Positions 1 through 6,218 of a stretch of 6,218 nucleotides of DNA are shown here, piece after piece. This DNA comes from an uncultured Cytophagales bacterium (GTDB lineage Bacteria > Bacteroidota > Bacteroidia > Cytophagales > Amoebophilaceae). A program made the translations under genes and the position numbers. The notes below the pieces were generated by a model. That model was not told the origin of the DNA and searched no databases. It was given only the letters and a program-made list of their open reading frames with translations. How positions within the stretch are numbered: the first letter of the stretch is position 1; the number at the start of each line of letters is the position of its first letter. The stretch lies in NCBI GenBank assembly GCA_905479855.1, contig CAJQOF010000141.1, forward strand, positions 1-6,218, given 5' to 3'.

Positions 1-311
1 TGGTGTACATCGGTATTGTACTGAACGATCTCTGTCTCCGTTTTTCCGGGAGCTTCGGTTAAAAGTTGCTGCCAATACTCGGCCAAACCGTATTTATTGC
101 CAATTTAGAGTTTAAGCCATGTTTTTTTGAATGTAATAGGCGTTGTTCCGCAAATAATCAACAAAACGCCATTTACAGCACTTAAACGCACTTTGTGATG
201 AAAATCTTCGGTGAAAAAGTGCCCTAAGAGGCATAAACCGATGATGCAACAACGCCAATATAATATGTAAATTCCGTCGGAGTTAGGGTTTAAATACTGG
301 TTGTATTGGTC
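1..311 (-). pseudogene. Remnant of an unidentified membrane protein, cut by the left window edge
   Basis: Read on the minus strand from 311 down to 3, one frame stays protein-like for about 100 codons apart from a single TAA at 105-107. The part before the stop (68 codons) has two hydrophobic stretches typical of membrane helices, IYILYWRCCIIGLCLLGHFF and LSAVNGVLLIICGTTPITF. They are joined by a short polar loop and followed by FKKTWLKL. After the stop the same frame continues as IGNKYGLAEYWQQLLTEAPG, then a charged stretch ending IVQYNTDVH, and leaves the window. A TAG at 312-314 blocks the frame upstream. Another frame, open from 414 to 286 and ending GKFMLGPIQPVFKP, could be the preceding part joined by a frameshift near 286-300. 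I do not recognise the family. The composition looks like real protein on both sides of the stop, so I call it a decayed gene; a short intact ORF ending at 105 followed by chance is the alternative. Confidence 0.5.
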
Positions 312-446
312 CTAGCATAAATTTTCCGGCTTCATTTGGGCTGCTCCCAATGTTGTGCTTCATGGATGGCAACAGCAAGATGCAGTCGGGAACAGCCCAC
401 ATAGCAGCGTTATGTTATTCGCAGGCCACGTTTTTGTCTCTTTCAC

Positions 447-750
447 TTAAACGAACATGCCCTGCACTCTTGGGATATCCCACCCTACCGCATCTGCTAT
501 TGTGGCATTATCAAAACCTCTTTGGTGCATTCTAAAAGCAACTTCTTGCCTTCCTTCTTGCCTCCCTTCCTTCCTCTCTTATTTTATCGGCCCAACTACC
601 AGTCCAGTGCATCATGGCTATTTCTTTTTTGGTTGGTGAGAGGTCGTTCAGAATACCGAAGGACGCCAGAAAGGATACCTGCTCATCGCTGTTGGGTGAC
701 TCCTGCTTACTGCTGTGAACAACAAGGCCTTGGGGCCTAAATGGCCCTTT
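447..750 (-). pseudogene. Degenerate C-terminal part of an Rpn-family putative nuclease/transposase
   Basis: Two overlapping minus-strand frames make one sensible protein tail. The first frame (750 to 532) reads ...SDEQVSFLASFGILNDLSP, then TKKEIAMMHWTGSWADKIRE, then EGREARRKARSCF and a TAG at 532-534. Shifting by one base within the purine-rich GGG at 564-566 gives RQEGRQEVAFRMHQRGFDNA, then TIADAVGWDIPRVQGMFV and a TAA at 447-449. The charged EGR repeats followed by a short helical tail of the type 'RMhxxGhDxxxIxxxxG' are characteristic of Rpn/PD-(D/E)XK transposase-like proteins. The intact neighbour at 825-1745 ends similarly (EEIERRMRLCGLDDSLIRS). No catalytic N-terminal domain is visible upstream; the first frame is closed by a TAA at 751-753. 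It is therefore a truncated and frameshifted copy. Assignment to Rpn rests on the tail alone. Confidence 0.6.
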
Positions 751-752
751 TT
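733..752 (+). terminator. Intrinsic-terminator-like hairpin on the plus strand
   Basis: GGGCC (733-737), loop TAAAT, GGCCC (743-747), then TTTTT (748-752). This has the stem, short loop and T tract of a rho-independent terminator, with a rather short 5-bp stem. It would stop plus-strand transcription running towards the 3' end of the Rpn gene. No plus-strand gene lies before it in this window. Read on the minus strand, the hairpin is 78 bases past the Rpn stop but has no T tract, so it is a poor terminator for gyrA or the Rpn gene. A 10-bp palindrome CAAGGCCTTG (723-732) abuts it. Confidence 0.35.
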
Positions 753-824
753 AAGCGATTGGGAGTAGGCATTCGAATTGCATATGGCCGCTTCCGGATA
801 CTGCAAATCTCCCACTAATATCCA

Positions 825-1745
825 TCAAGAAAAGGCTGGCATGGTGGGCAGTATACTACGGATAAGACTGTCATCCAACCCGCATAAACGCATGCGGCGC
901 TCTATCTCTTCCACCACTGTTTTTCTCGCTTCTTGCCTTACTTCGTCAATTATAGGGTTTACTGGTCCAAGCATATATTTTTCAATTTTGTCGGGGACAA
1001 AGTTAAACATTTTTAGAATTTCTGTGCATTCGGCTTCTGTTTTTACTAATGATCCAAGGAGACACTCAGCTACTTCCGCATGTTCCCATTCTCCCACTTT
1101 CCGAGCAATTGTTGGGTTTGCCTTGAAAAACTCAAAGAAAGTTCTGTCATAGGCATGTTTTAGCAAGATCAACGGTATCCCTGCCTCTTTGTCCTTCAAA
1201 TACACTTCATCATCGTAACGATAGAGGCACAACATACGCACACAATCATTGCTGCCGGCAATAACTCCCTGAGATTCATTGATCCACTTTTCCATCTTCT
1301 CTGCCCGTGGGCACTTGGGACCAATGTAGGTAAAAAGCTGCCCGACCGGCGGGAATTTCAGTTTCTCCACGCCTTTTCTTTGGTAATATCGCTGATCATA
1401 CTCCACTATTTTCCCGAGATACCTGTACAATCTTGCGCGATCCTCTGCTTTTATTTCACCAGAGCACTCATTGTGGAAGTAGCACGGCCTATCACGCTCC
1501 GGGTCTGGCATGCGGAACAAGAGGTCGGCATGGGTTTGACTCAGCTTTTTGCTGATAAAATTAGTGTTGATGCTTGTTAGTTGCTCCAAGCACACATCAG
1601 CATACCAGTTGGGGATATCTCCTCTTTTATTGGCGCCCTTCAAGAAATCTCTCATCACGCTAGGAATACCCAACGCATACTTATAAAATCCATCAAAGGG
1701 GCATTTGATGTCGAAAAGTGGAATCTTTGTTTCTTTTTCATCCAT
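825..1745 (-). CDS. Rpn/YhgA-like family putative recombination-promoting nuclease (PD-(D/E)XK transposase-like)
   Basis: A 306-residue protein from the ATG at 1745; a GTG at 1799 would add 18 residues, but the family-like sequence starts after the ATG (KIPLFDIKCPFDGFYKYALG). Rpn proteins are PD-(D/E)XK-fold DNA nucleases related to transposase_31/YhgA-like proteins, and E. coli members promote RecA-independent recombination. Visible family marks are HADLLFRM at 72-79 with candidate catalytic Asp74, then CYFHNECSGEIK at 88-99, then RLYRYLGKIVEYDQRYY at 105-121, which matches the family's 'RLLRYmvriwery' helix. By spacing, Glu93 falls on the family's 'EhQS' Glu, but the Gln position is Ser95; a possible alternative is Glu97-Ile-Lys99. 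The C-terminal 40 residues are charged and helical, as in the family. The gene starts 77 bases after gyrA on the same strand, with no promoter or strong ribosome-binding site seen, so read-through from gyrA is possible. Family assignment is by motif pattern; nuclease activity is inferred. Confidence 0.8.
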   Translation of the reverse strand: MDEKETKIPLFDIKCPFDGFYKYALGIPSVMRDFLKGANKRGDIPNWYADVCLEQLTSINTNFISKKLSQTHADLLFRMPDPERDRPCYFHNECSGEIKAEDRARLYRYLGKIVEYDQRYYQRKGVEKLKFPPVGQLFTYIGPKCPRAEKMEKWINESQGVIAGSNDCVRMLCLYRYDDEVYLKDKEAGIPLILLKHAYDRTFFEFFKANPTIARKVGEWEHAEVAECLLGSLVKTEAECTEILKMFNFVPDKIEKYMLGPVNPIIDEVRQEARKTVVEEIERRMRLCGLDDSLIRSILPTMPAFS

Positions 1746-1822
1746 ATTGCGCGTTCGGTTTTGTTGGCTGGACAACCTGGCAGTTCCTCTAAAACGCACA
1801 AACTTCCCATCAACAAGCCGTC

Positions 1823-4333
1823 CTAGCCCTCCACGGGTGCATCACTCACCCCATCATCAGGCGCTACCTGCTCCGGATCGCTTATGGCACCAACCTCAAC
1901 TTTAGCCACCGAAGAAATCTCATCTTCTTTGTCCAGCTTGATTAAGCGCACGCCTTGTGTGGCCCGGCCCATCACGCGCAAGTCTGCCACGGCCATACGG
2001 ATGGTAATGCCTGATTTATTGATGATCATGAGCTCATCGCTGTCTGTTACGGCTTTAATAGCCACTAGCTTGCCAGTCTTTTCTGTTATTTGGAGTGTCT
2101 TTACCCCCTTCCCTCCACGTTTGATAATGCGATAGTCTTCTACAGCAGAGCGCTTGCCATATCCTTTTTCGGAGACCACCAGAAGATCATCCTCGGCTTG
2201 GGAGGTGCTTACGAGCCCTACCACCTTATCATCTTCCCCGCCCAGCGTAATGCCTCGCACGCCGGCAGCCACGCGGCCCATAGCGCGCACGTCTTGTTCA
2301 TGGAAGCGAATGGCGCGTCCTGACCGCAAGGCCATGATAATATGGCTATTTCCTTCGGTCAGTTTCACCTCGAGCAGCCTATCTCCTTCGTTAATGCGGA
2401 TGGCATGAATACCATTGGTGCGTGGCCTAGAATAGGACTCTAAGCTAGTTTTCTTGATGGTGCCTCGCTCGGTACACATGATCACGTAGTGGTTATCTAC
2501 ATAATCTGCGTCCGTGAGGCTCTTTATTCTAATCACACTCCTTACCTGGTCACCCGGCATGATGTTAATCAGATTTTGGATGGCCCTACCCTTGGCAGTT
2601 TTTCCCGCTTCTGGTAGGGTATATACTTTCTTCCAATACACCTTGCCAAACTCCGTAAAGATGAGCAAGTAGTTGTGTGCCGAAGCCACAAACAAGTGCG
2701 CGGTAAAGTCGTTTTGCTTGGTAGAAGCGCCCCGAGCACCTACCCCGCCACGTCCCTGCGTTCTATATTCCACCAAGGGTGTTCTTTTAATGTAGCCCTC
2801 ATTAGAGATCGTAATCACCATCTCCTCATCAGGAATCATATCCTCTATGGTCAGCTCATCCGCATTATGCTCAATAATAGTGCGCCGCTCATCCCCGTAG
2901 CGCTCCTTTAGCTCTTGCAGATCTTCCTTAATGAGTTGCATACGCAGTACCACATTGGCCAGGATTTCCTTGAGCCGCTCAATAAGCTGCTTTATCTCTT
3001 CATATTCCCGCACAATCTTCTCCCGCTCCAGGCCAGTAAGGCGCTGCAGCCGCATTTCTAGAATAGCTTTGGCCTGCGCCTCACTCAACTTGTACCCCTC
3101 CATCAACCCCTTCTTGGCTACTTCCGGATCTTTGGCGGCACGAATCAGCTTAATAATGCTGTCCAGATTGTCCAAGGCAATCAAGTAGCCTTCTAGGATA
3201 TGTATCTTCTTCTCTGCCTGCCTTAGCTCATACTTTGTCTTTCTGGTAAGCACCTCGTGCCGATGCTCCACAAAGTGCCGTATCATTTCCTTTAGGCTAA
3301 GGAGCTGTGGCCTACCCGCTACCAGCGCAATGTTGTTCACCCCAAAAGAGGTTTGCAGGGATGTCTGTTTGTAGAGGTTATTGAGCACCACATTGGCGAT
3401 GGCATCTTTCTTGAGCTCATACACAATGCGCATGCCGTCTCGGTCAGACTCATCCCTGATGTCCGAGATACCTTCTATTTTTTTCTCATTGACAAGTTGG
3501 GCTGTTTTTTCTATCATGGCCGACTTGTTGACCATGTAGGGGATCTCGGTGACGATGATTTGCTCTCGACCCGATGCCATGGTCTCAATATCTGCCTGCG
3601 CCCGCATCATTACCCTTCCTCTTCCGGTTTCGTAGGCCTCCTTGATGCCTTGGTAACCGTAGATAATAGCGCCAGTAGGGAAATCCGGCGCTGTAATGTG
3701 GTGCATCAATCCCTCGATAGTAATGTCGTTGTCATCGATGTAAGCAACCACACCATTAATCACCTCCGTAAGGTTATGTGGCGGCATATTCGTCGCCATG
3801 CCCACAGCAATACCCGAAGCGCCATTGATAAGCAAGTTAGGGAGCCTTGCAGGCAACACCACTGGTTCCTCCAGGGAGTCATCAAAGTTGGGGCGAAAAT
3901 CAATCGTGTCCTTGTTAATGTCTGTTAGTAGCTCCTCCCCTGGCCGTGCTAGCCGTGCTTCTGTGTACCGCATGGCGGCCGGAGAATCCCCATCCACAGA
4001 ACCGAAGTTTCCTTGGCCATCGACCACTGGGTAGCGCAATGACCACTCTTGGGCCATCCTCACCATGGCATCATAGACAGAGGTGTCCCCATGGGGGTGG
4101 TACTTACCAAGCACTTCCCCCACAATCCTGGCGGATTTCTTAAAGGGTTTGTTGTGGCCAAACCCTAGCTGATGCATGCCATACAGCACTCTTCTGTGCA
4201 CAGGCTTTAGGCCATCGCGTACGTCGGGAAGTGCTCTAGAAACGATCACCGACATCGAGTAGTCGATGTAGGCCCCTCTCATTTCATCTTCTATGTTGAT
4301 GGGGATAATGTTTTCTTGTACGCCGGTCGCCAT
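1823..4333 (-). CDS. gyrA: DNA gyrase subunit A
   Basis: A complete 836-residue GyrA, normal family length, from ATG to TAG. With GyrB it forms the A2B2 enzyme that introduces negative supercoils using ATP; GyrA cuts and rejoins DNA and wraps it. The N-terminal signature ([20 protein letters not shown], 23-42) leads into the winged-helix breakage domain. The quinolone-resistance region includes [10 protein letters not shown] (79-88), with Thr84 at the E. coli Ser83 position and the Asp87 equivalent kept as Asp88. The active-site pair Arg122-Tyr123 lies in [10 protein letters not shown]. The long coiled-coil and exit-gate region spans roughly 355-490. The C-terminal beta-pinwheel spans about 505-810; its GyrA box is QGRGGVG (526-532), the form common in Bacteroidota rather than QRRGGKG. 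The last 20 residues are acidic. The start matches the family N-terminus; the leader is A/T-rich without a Shine-Dalgarno site. The gene is divergent from the symporter gene and followed on the same strand by the Rpn gene. Confidence 0.98.
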   Translation of the reverse strand: MATGVQENIIPINIEDEMRGAYIDYSMSVIVSRALPDVRDGLKPVHRRVLYGMHQLGFGHNKPFKKSARIVGEVLGKYHPHGDTSVYDAMVRMAQEWSLRYPVVDGQGNFGSVDGDSPAAMRYTEARLARPGEELLTDINKDTIDFRPNFDDSLEEPVVLPARLPNLLINGASGIAVGMATNMPPHNLTEVINGVVAYIDDNDITIEGLMHHITAPDFPTGAIIYGYQGIKEAYETGRGRVMMRAQADIETMASGREQIIVTEIPYMVNKSAMIEKTAQLVNEKKIEGISDIRDESDRDGMRIVYELKKDAIANVVLNNLYKQTSLQTSFGVNNIALVAGRPQLLSLKEMIRHFVEHRHEVLTRKTKYELRQAEKKIHILEGYLIALDNLDSIIKLIRAAKDPEVAKKGLMEGYKLSEAQAKAILEMRLQRLTGLEREKIVREYEEIKQLIERLKEILANVVLRMQLIKEDLQELKERYGDERRTIIEHNADELTIEDMIPDEEMVITISNEGYIKRTPLVEYRTQGRGGVGARGASTKQNDFTAHLFVASAHNYLLIFTEFGKVYWKKVYTLPEAGKTAKGRAIQNLINIMPGDQVRSVIRIKSLTDADYVDNHYVIMCTERGTIKKTSLESYSRPRTNGIHAIRINEGDRLLEVKLTEGNSHIIMALRSGRAIRFHEQDVRAMGRVAAGVRGITLGGEDDKVVGLVSTSQAEDDLLVVSEKGYGKRSAVEDYRIIKRGGKGVKTLQITEKTGKLVAIKAVTDSDELMIINKSGITIRMAVADLRVMGRATQGVRLIKLDKEDEISSVAKVEVGAISDPEQVAPDDGVSDAPVEG

Positions 4334-4358
4334 ATTTATTGTATTTAACAGTAAAAGA

Positions 4359-4385
4359 CAAATTTACACATTGTGGGGCAAACAA
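4359..4385 (-). promoter_or_regulatory. Probable gyrA promoter (Bacteroidota type)
   Basis: On the minus strand TAAATTTG (complement of 4359-4366) fits the Bacteroidota -7 consensus TAnnTTTG exactly. A TTG (complement of 4383-4385) lies 16 bases upstream as a possible -33 element, slightly closer than usual. The start codon of gyrA is 25 bases downstream of the -7 element, giving a short leader. The -7 match is seen directly; the -33 element is weak, and function is inferred from position. Confidence 0.45.
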
Positions 4386-4440
4386 TGCGAGAAAACGCCA
4401 CAAAAGCATCCATATATCGCCCCGAATAAGGCTTGCATCA

Positions 4441-4464
4441 TCCACCCCAGCCATTGAGGGTGGA
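4441..4464. repeat. Inverted repeat TCCACCC-N10-GGGTGGA in the divergent intergenic region
   Basis: A perfect 7-bp inverted repeat with a 10-base spacer lies in the 222-base gap between gyrA and the symporter gene, about 90 bases before the symporter start. It could be an operator for a dimeric regulator or a hairpin in the symporter leader. A T-rich run follows only at 4484-4492, too far away for a simple terminator. The remainder of the gap (4386-4540) shows no clear plus-strand promoter match. Confidence 0.3.
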
Positions 4465-4540
4465 ATATTCAACGCCGCTGCATTGTTTTTTTACTTTACC
4501 TACCCCATATTCGTGCCGGTGAAGATTTTCAGATAATGCA

Positions 4541-4547
4541 AGAAGGG
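4541..4547 (+). promoter_or_regulatory. Ribosome-binding site of the symporter gene
   Basis: AGAAGGG ends 8 bases before the ATG at 4556 and is the only clear Shine-Dalgarno-like sequence in the window. It supports the ATG at 4556 as the start. A seven-codon frame (4536-4559) overlaps this site and ends in a TGA that shares ATGA with the start codon. Confidence 0.5.
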
Positions 4548-4555
4548 CAATGCTT

Positions 4556-6218
4556 ATGAATGATTATTTAGTCAGTGTAGACCATATTATAGTGGGGGTT
4601 TTCTTACTCATCACACTTATCGTGGGGCTTTGGGCGGGTAGGGGCATTAAGGACATGGAGGATTATGCGGTGGCGAAGAAAAGGTACGGCACGGGGACGC
4701 TGGTGCTCACCTACATGGCCACCAATTTTGCGGGTGCTAGCCTTGTTAATGGAGTGGCACAGGTTTTTTCAAATGGGATTATAATTACAGCGGCACTTTC
4801 GGGTCTCATTATAGCATTTCTTATTAGGGCATTTTTTATAGCGCCTAAAGTCGCCCAGTTTACCAAGTGCATTAGCATGGGGGACCTAATGGAACATTTC
4901 TATGGGACGGATAGTAAGATTATCGCGGGCGTATTAGGGCTCTTGACCTCTATTTCTATTGCCACCATGGAGATCATTGTATTGGGCATTGTATTTGAGG
5001 CACTCCTTGGAATCCCCGCTAATTGGGGTGTAATGATAGGCGGAGGCACATTGGCGTTATACTCAGCACGTGGTGGTATCAAGGCAGTTACCGCGACTGA
5101 TGTATTGCAATTCCTCGTGCTTATCGTCATCATTCCTATCACTGCCACAATTGCCGTAGGGCAGGTAGGAGGCATAAAAGAGTTATTTCTACAAGTTCCT
5201 ATAGATAAGTTTAAAATTATTAGCCACGAAAAATCCTCTCTTTACTTCACGCTGTTTTTGATGTGGAGCATCCTACCGGCTGGCATGATCGACCCTGCTA
5301 TCATCCAGCGTCTACTTATGGGAAAGAGCCCCAGCCACCTCAAAAATCAATACCTAATAATGTCTGTGCTGAGTCCCGCATTGCGTTTGGTGATTATGCT
5401 CATTGGTCTCGCTGGAGTCGTGTTATTCCCGAATATAGAGCCTACCAATGTCTTTCCCCATCTTGTTCTTAATTTACTGCCTGTAGGCATGAAAGGGCTG
5501 GCCATAGCGGGTGCTTTAGCCGTTAGCATGTCTACCATTGATTCTTACTTGCATGTTTCCGGCCTCACCTTTACCCATGATGTACTGAAGCCGCTTTGCG
5601 ATAGAAGAAACATAACCATCAACGAACTTAAATGGGCCAAAGCCAGCACACTCATTATAGGGCTGTTAGCCATTCTCCTAGGTACTGTGGGCGCAGGTGC
5701 TAGCACCGATGAAATTCTTGGTTTTGCGCTTACCGCATTAGGCTTCACTGGGCCCATCCTGATGTTTCCTCTGCTATCAGGTATTATGGGGCTCAAAACA
5801 GACAAACGCGCTTTCTACACAGCCCTACCCTTCACCTTGCTGGCATTTCTGTTGTCAGAACTGTTCTTGCCAGAAAACTTTAAACATCTAGGGCTCTTAA
5901 TCAGCATATTCACCAATGGTGTTTTCTTTTTCGGCACACACTTTGCGCATAATAAGGGATTTGTGATCTTGCATATAGGAGAAGGGGTACGTAAAGAAGA
6001 GCTGTTGCAGCTACACCCTACACGCTCTTTTTTCAATTTGCTCTCCACCTGTGCGCCTACACCTGCCAACATTGTTCAATACTCAAAGAACAAAATAGAG
6101 AAGTATGGCGCCCCTTATCTACTTTTTGGCCTTTTCTGTTGCGTCAGCTCCACTGTACCCTACTTTATGTGGACACAAACTGCCAACCAGGCCTACCACT
6201 TAATGCTGCCCATGCGCA
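4556..6218 (+). CDS. Sodium:solute symporter family (SSS) protein, partial at the right edge, with C-terminal extension
   Basis: An open frame of 554 codons still running at the last base. SSS proteins are inner-membrane carriers that couple solute uptake to the Na+ gradient. Hydrophobic segments fit a 13-helix core over about residues 8-463. Family marks in order are NFAGASLVNG (57-66) in an early core helix; ARGGIKAVTATDVLQF (171-186), the SSS 'GG-x-AV-x-x-TD-x-x-Q' motif; MIDPAIIQRLLMGKS (244-258); and FPHLVLNLLPVGMKGLAIAG (300-319), followed by AVSMSTIDSYLH (322-333). Ser326/Thr327 there correspond to the Na+-site hydroxyl pair of the family. The substrate cannot be told from sequence. 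Beyond the core lies a soluble stretch (about 464-515, GEGVRKEELLQLHPTRSFF region) and another membrane helix near 518-540. This extra length suggests a fused signalling protein such as an SSS-histidine kinase, but no kinase motif is inside the window. The start is supported by AGAAGGG 8 bases upstream and by family-like topology directly after it. Confidence 0.93.
   Translation, partial: MNDYLVSVDHIIVGVFLLITLIVGLWAGRGIKDMEDYAVAKKRYGTGTLVLTYMATNFAGASLVNGVAQVFSNGIIITAALSGLIIAFLIRAFFIAPKVAQFTKCISMGDLMEHFYGTDSKIIAGVLGLLTSISIATMEIIVLGIVFEALLGIPANWGVMIGGGTLALYSARGGIKAVTATDVLQFLVLIVIIPITATIAVGQVGGIKELFLQVPIDKFKIISHEKSSLYFTLFLMWSILPAGMIDPAIIQRLLMGKSPSHLKNQYLIMSVLSPALRLVIMLIGLAGVVLFPNIEPTNVFPHLVLNLLPVGMKGLAIAGALAVSMSTIDSYLHVSGLTFTHDVLKPLCDRRNITINELKWAKASTLIIGLLAILLGTVGAGASTDEILGFALTALGFTGPILMFPLLSGIMGLKTDKRAFYTALPFTLLAFLLSELFLPENFKHLGLLISIFTNGVFFFGTHFAHNKGFVILHIGEGVRKEELLQLHPTRSFFNLLSTCAPTPANIVQYSKNKIEKYGAPYLLFGLFCCVSSTVPYFMWTQTANQAYHLMLPMR

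Noticed and set aside
1..311. Possible second copy of the symporter's C-terminal membrane region, because both contain an IVQY motif and LC-rich helices.
   Set aside because: Order and spacing of the motifs do not match and the resemblance is only a few residues.
541..580. Pyrimidine-rich tract on the plus strand, considered as a simple-sequence repeat or regulatory element.
   Set aside because: It is explained by minus-strand codons for the Glu-Gly-Arg repeats of the broken Rpn copy.
651..824. The Rpn reading frame stays open for 58 codons after its TGA stop, suggesting read-through or a reassigned TGA.
   Set aside because: The length is within chance, the protein already ends with a normal family-like tail, and gyrA contains no internal TGA to suggest reassignment. 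The stretch also overlaps the better-supported second Rpn frame.
3353..3928. A 191-codon plus-strand frame opposite gyrA.
   Set aside because: It is the antisense shadow of a strongly conserved gyrA region and has no family-like motifs of its own.
4284..4472. A minus-strand frame overlapping the gyrA start and the intergenic region.
   Set aside because: It overlaps gyrA codons in another frame, covers the probable promoter and shows no recognisable protein pattern.
4900..6072. Several minus-strand frames of 60-90 codons opposite the symporter.
   Set aside because: They are antisense to a clear SSS coding sequence with conserved motifs, and their sequences are low in family-like features.

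Overview
This 6.2 kb window looks like a chromosomal piece of a member of the Bacteroidota. GyrA has the Bacteroidota-type form, including the divergent GyrA box QGRGGVG, and a TAnnTTTG-type promoter element lies just upstream of gyrA with almost no Shine-Dalgarno sequence. The Rpn/PD-(D/E)XK transposase-like gene, the decaying gene copies beside it and the extended sodium:solute symporter resemble what is known from host-associated lineages such as Amoebophilaceae. That narrower placement is inference, and the moderate G+C by eye does not settle it.

Layout. Positions 1-824 hold no intact gene. They contain at least two decaying genes on the minus strand: an unidentified membrane-protein remnant running off the left edge (about 1-311, possibly to 414) and the C-terminal part of an Rpn-family protein with a frameshift (447-750). 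A terminator-like hairpin reading on the plus strand lies at 733-752. Next, on the minus strand, is an intact Rpn/YhgA-like putative recombination-promoting nuclease (825-1745), directly downstream of a complete gyrA (1823-4333). A divergent intergenic region (4334-4555) carries the probable gyrA promoter and a 7-bp inverted repeat. From 4556 to the right edge a long plus-strand reading frame encodes a sodium:solute symporter (SSS family). It is still open at the last base and already extends past the usual transporter core.

How the genes relate. gyrA is housekeeping (DNA supercoiling with GyrB). The Rpn gene and its ruined relative lie downstream of gyrA in the same orientation, as if accessory DNA had accumulated behind an essential transcription unit. 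The symporter is transcribed away from gyrA and has no evident functional link to it. I see no CRISPR array, tRNA, rRNA or complete insertion sequence. I find no convincing new multi-gene system; the points most worth following are the symporter's C-terminal extension, the non-canonical Rpn active site and the pseudogene cluster.
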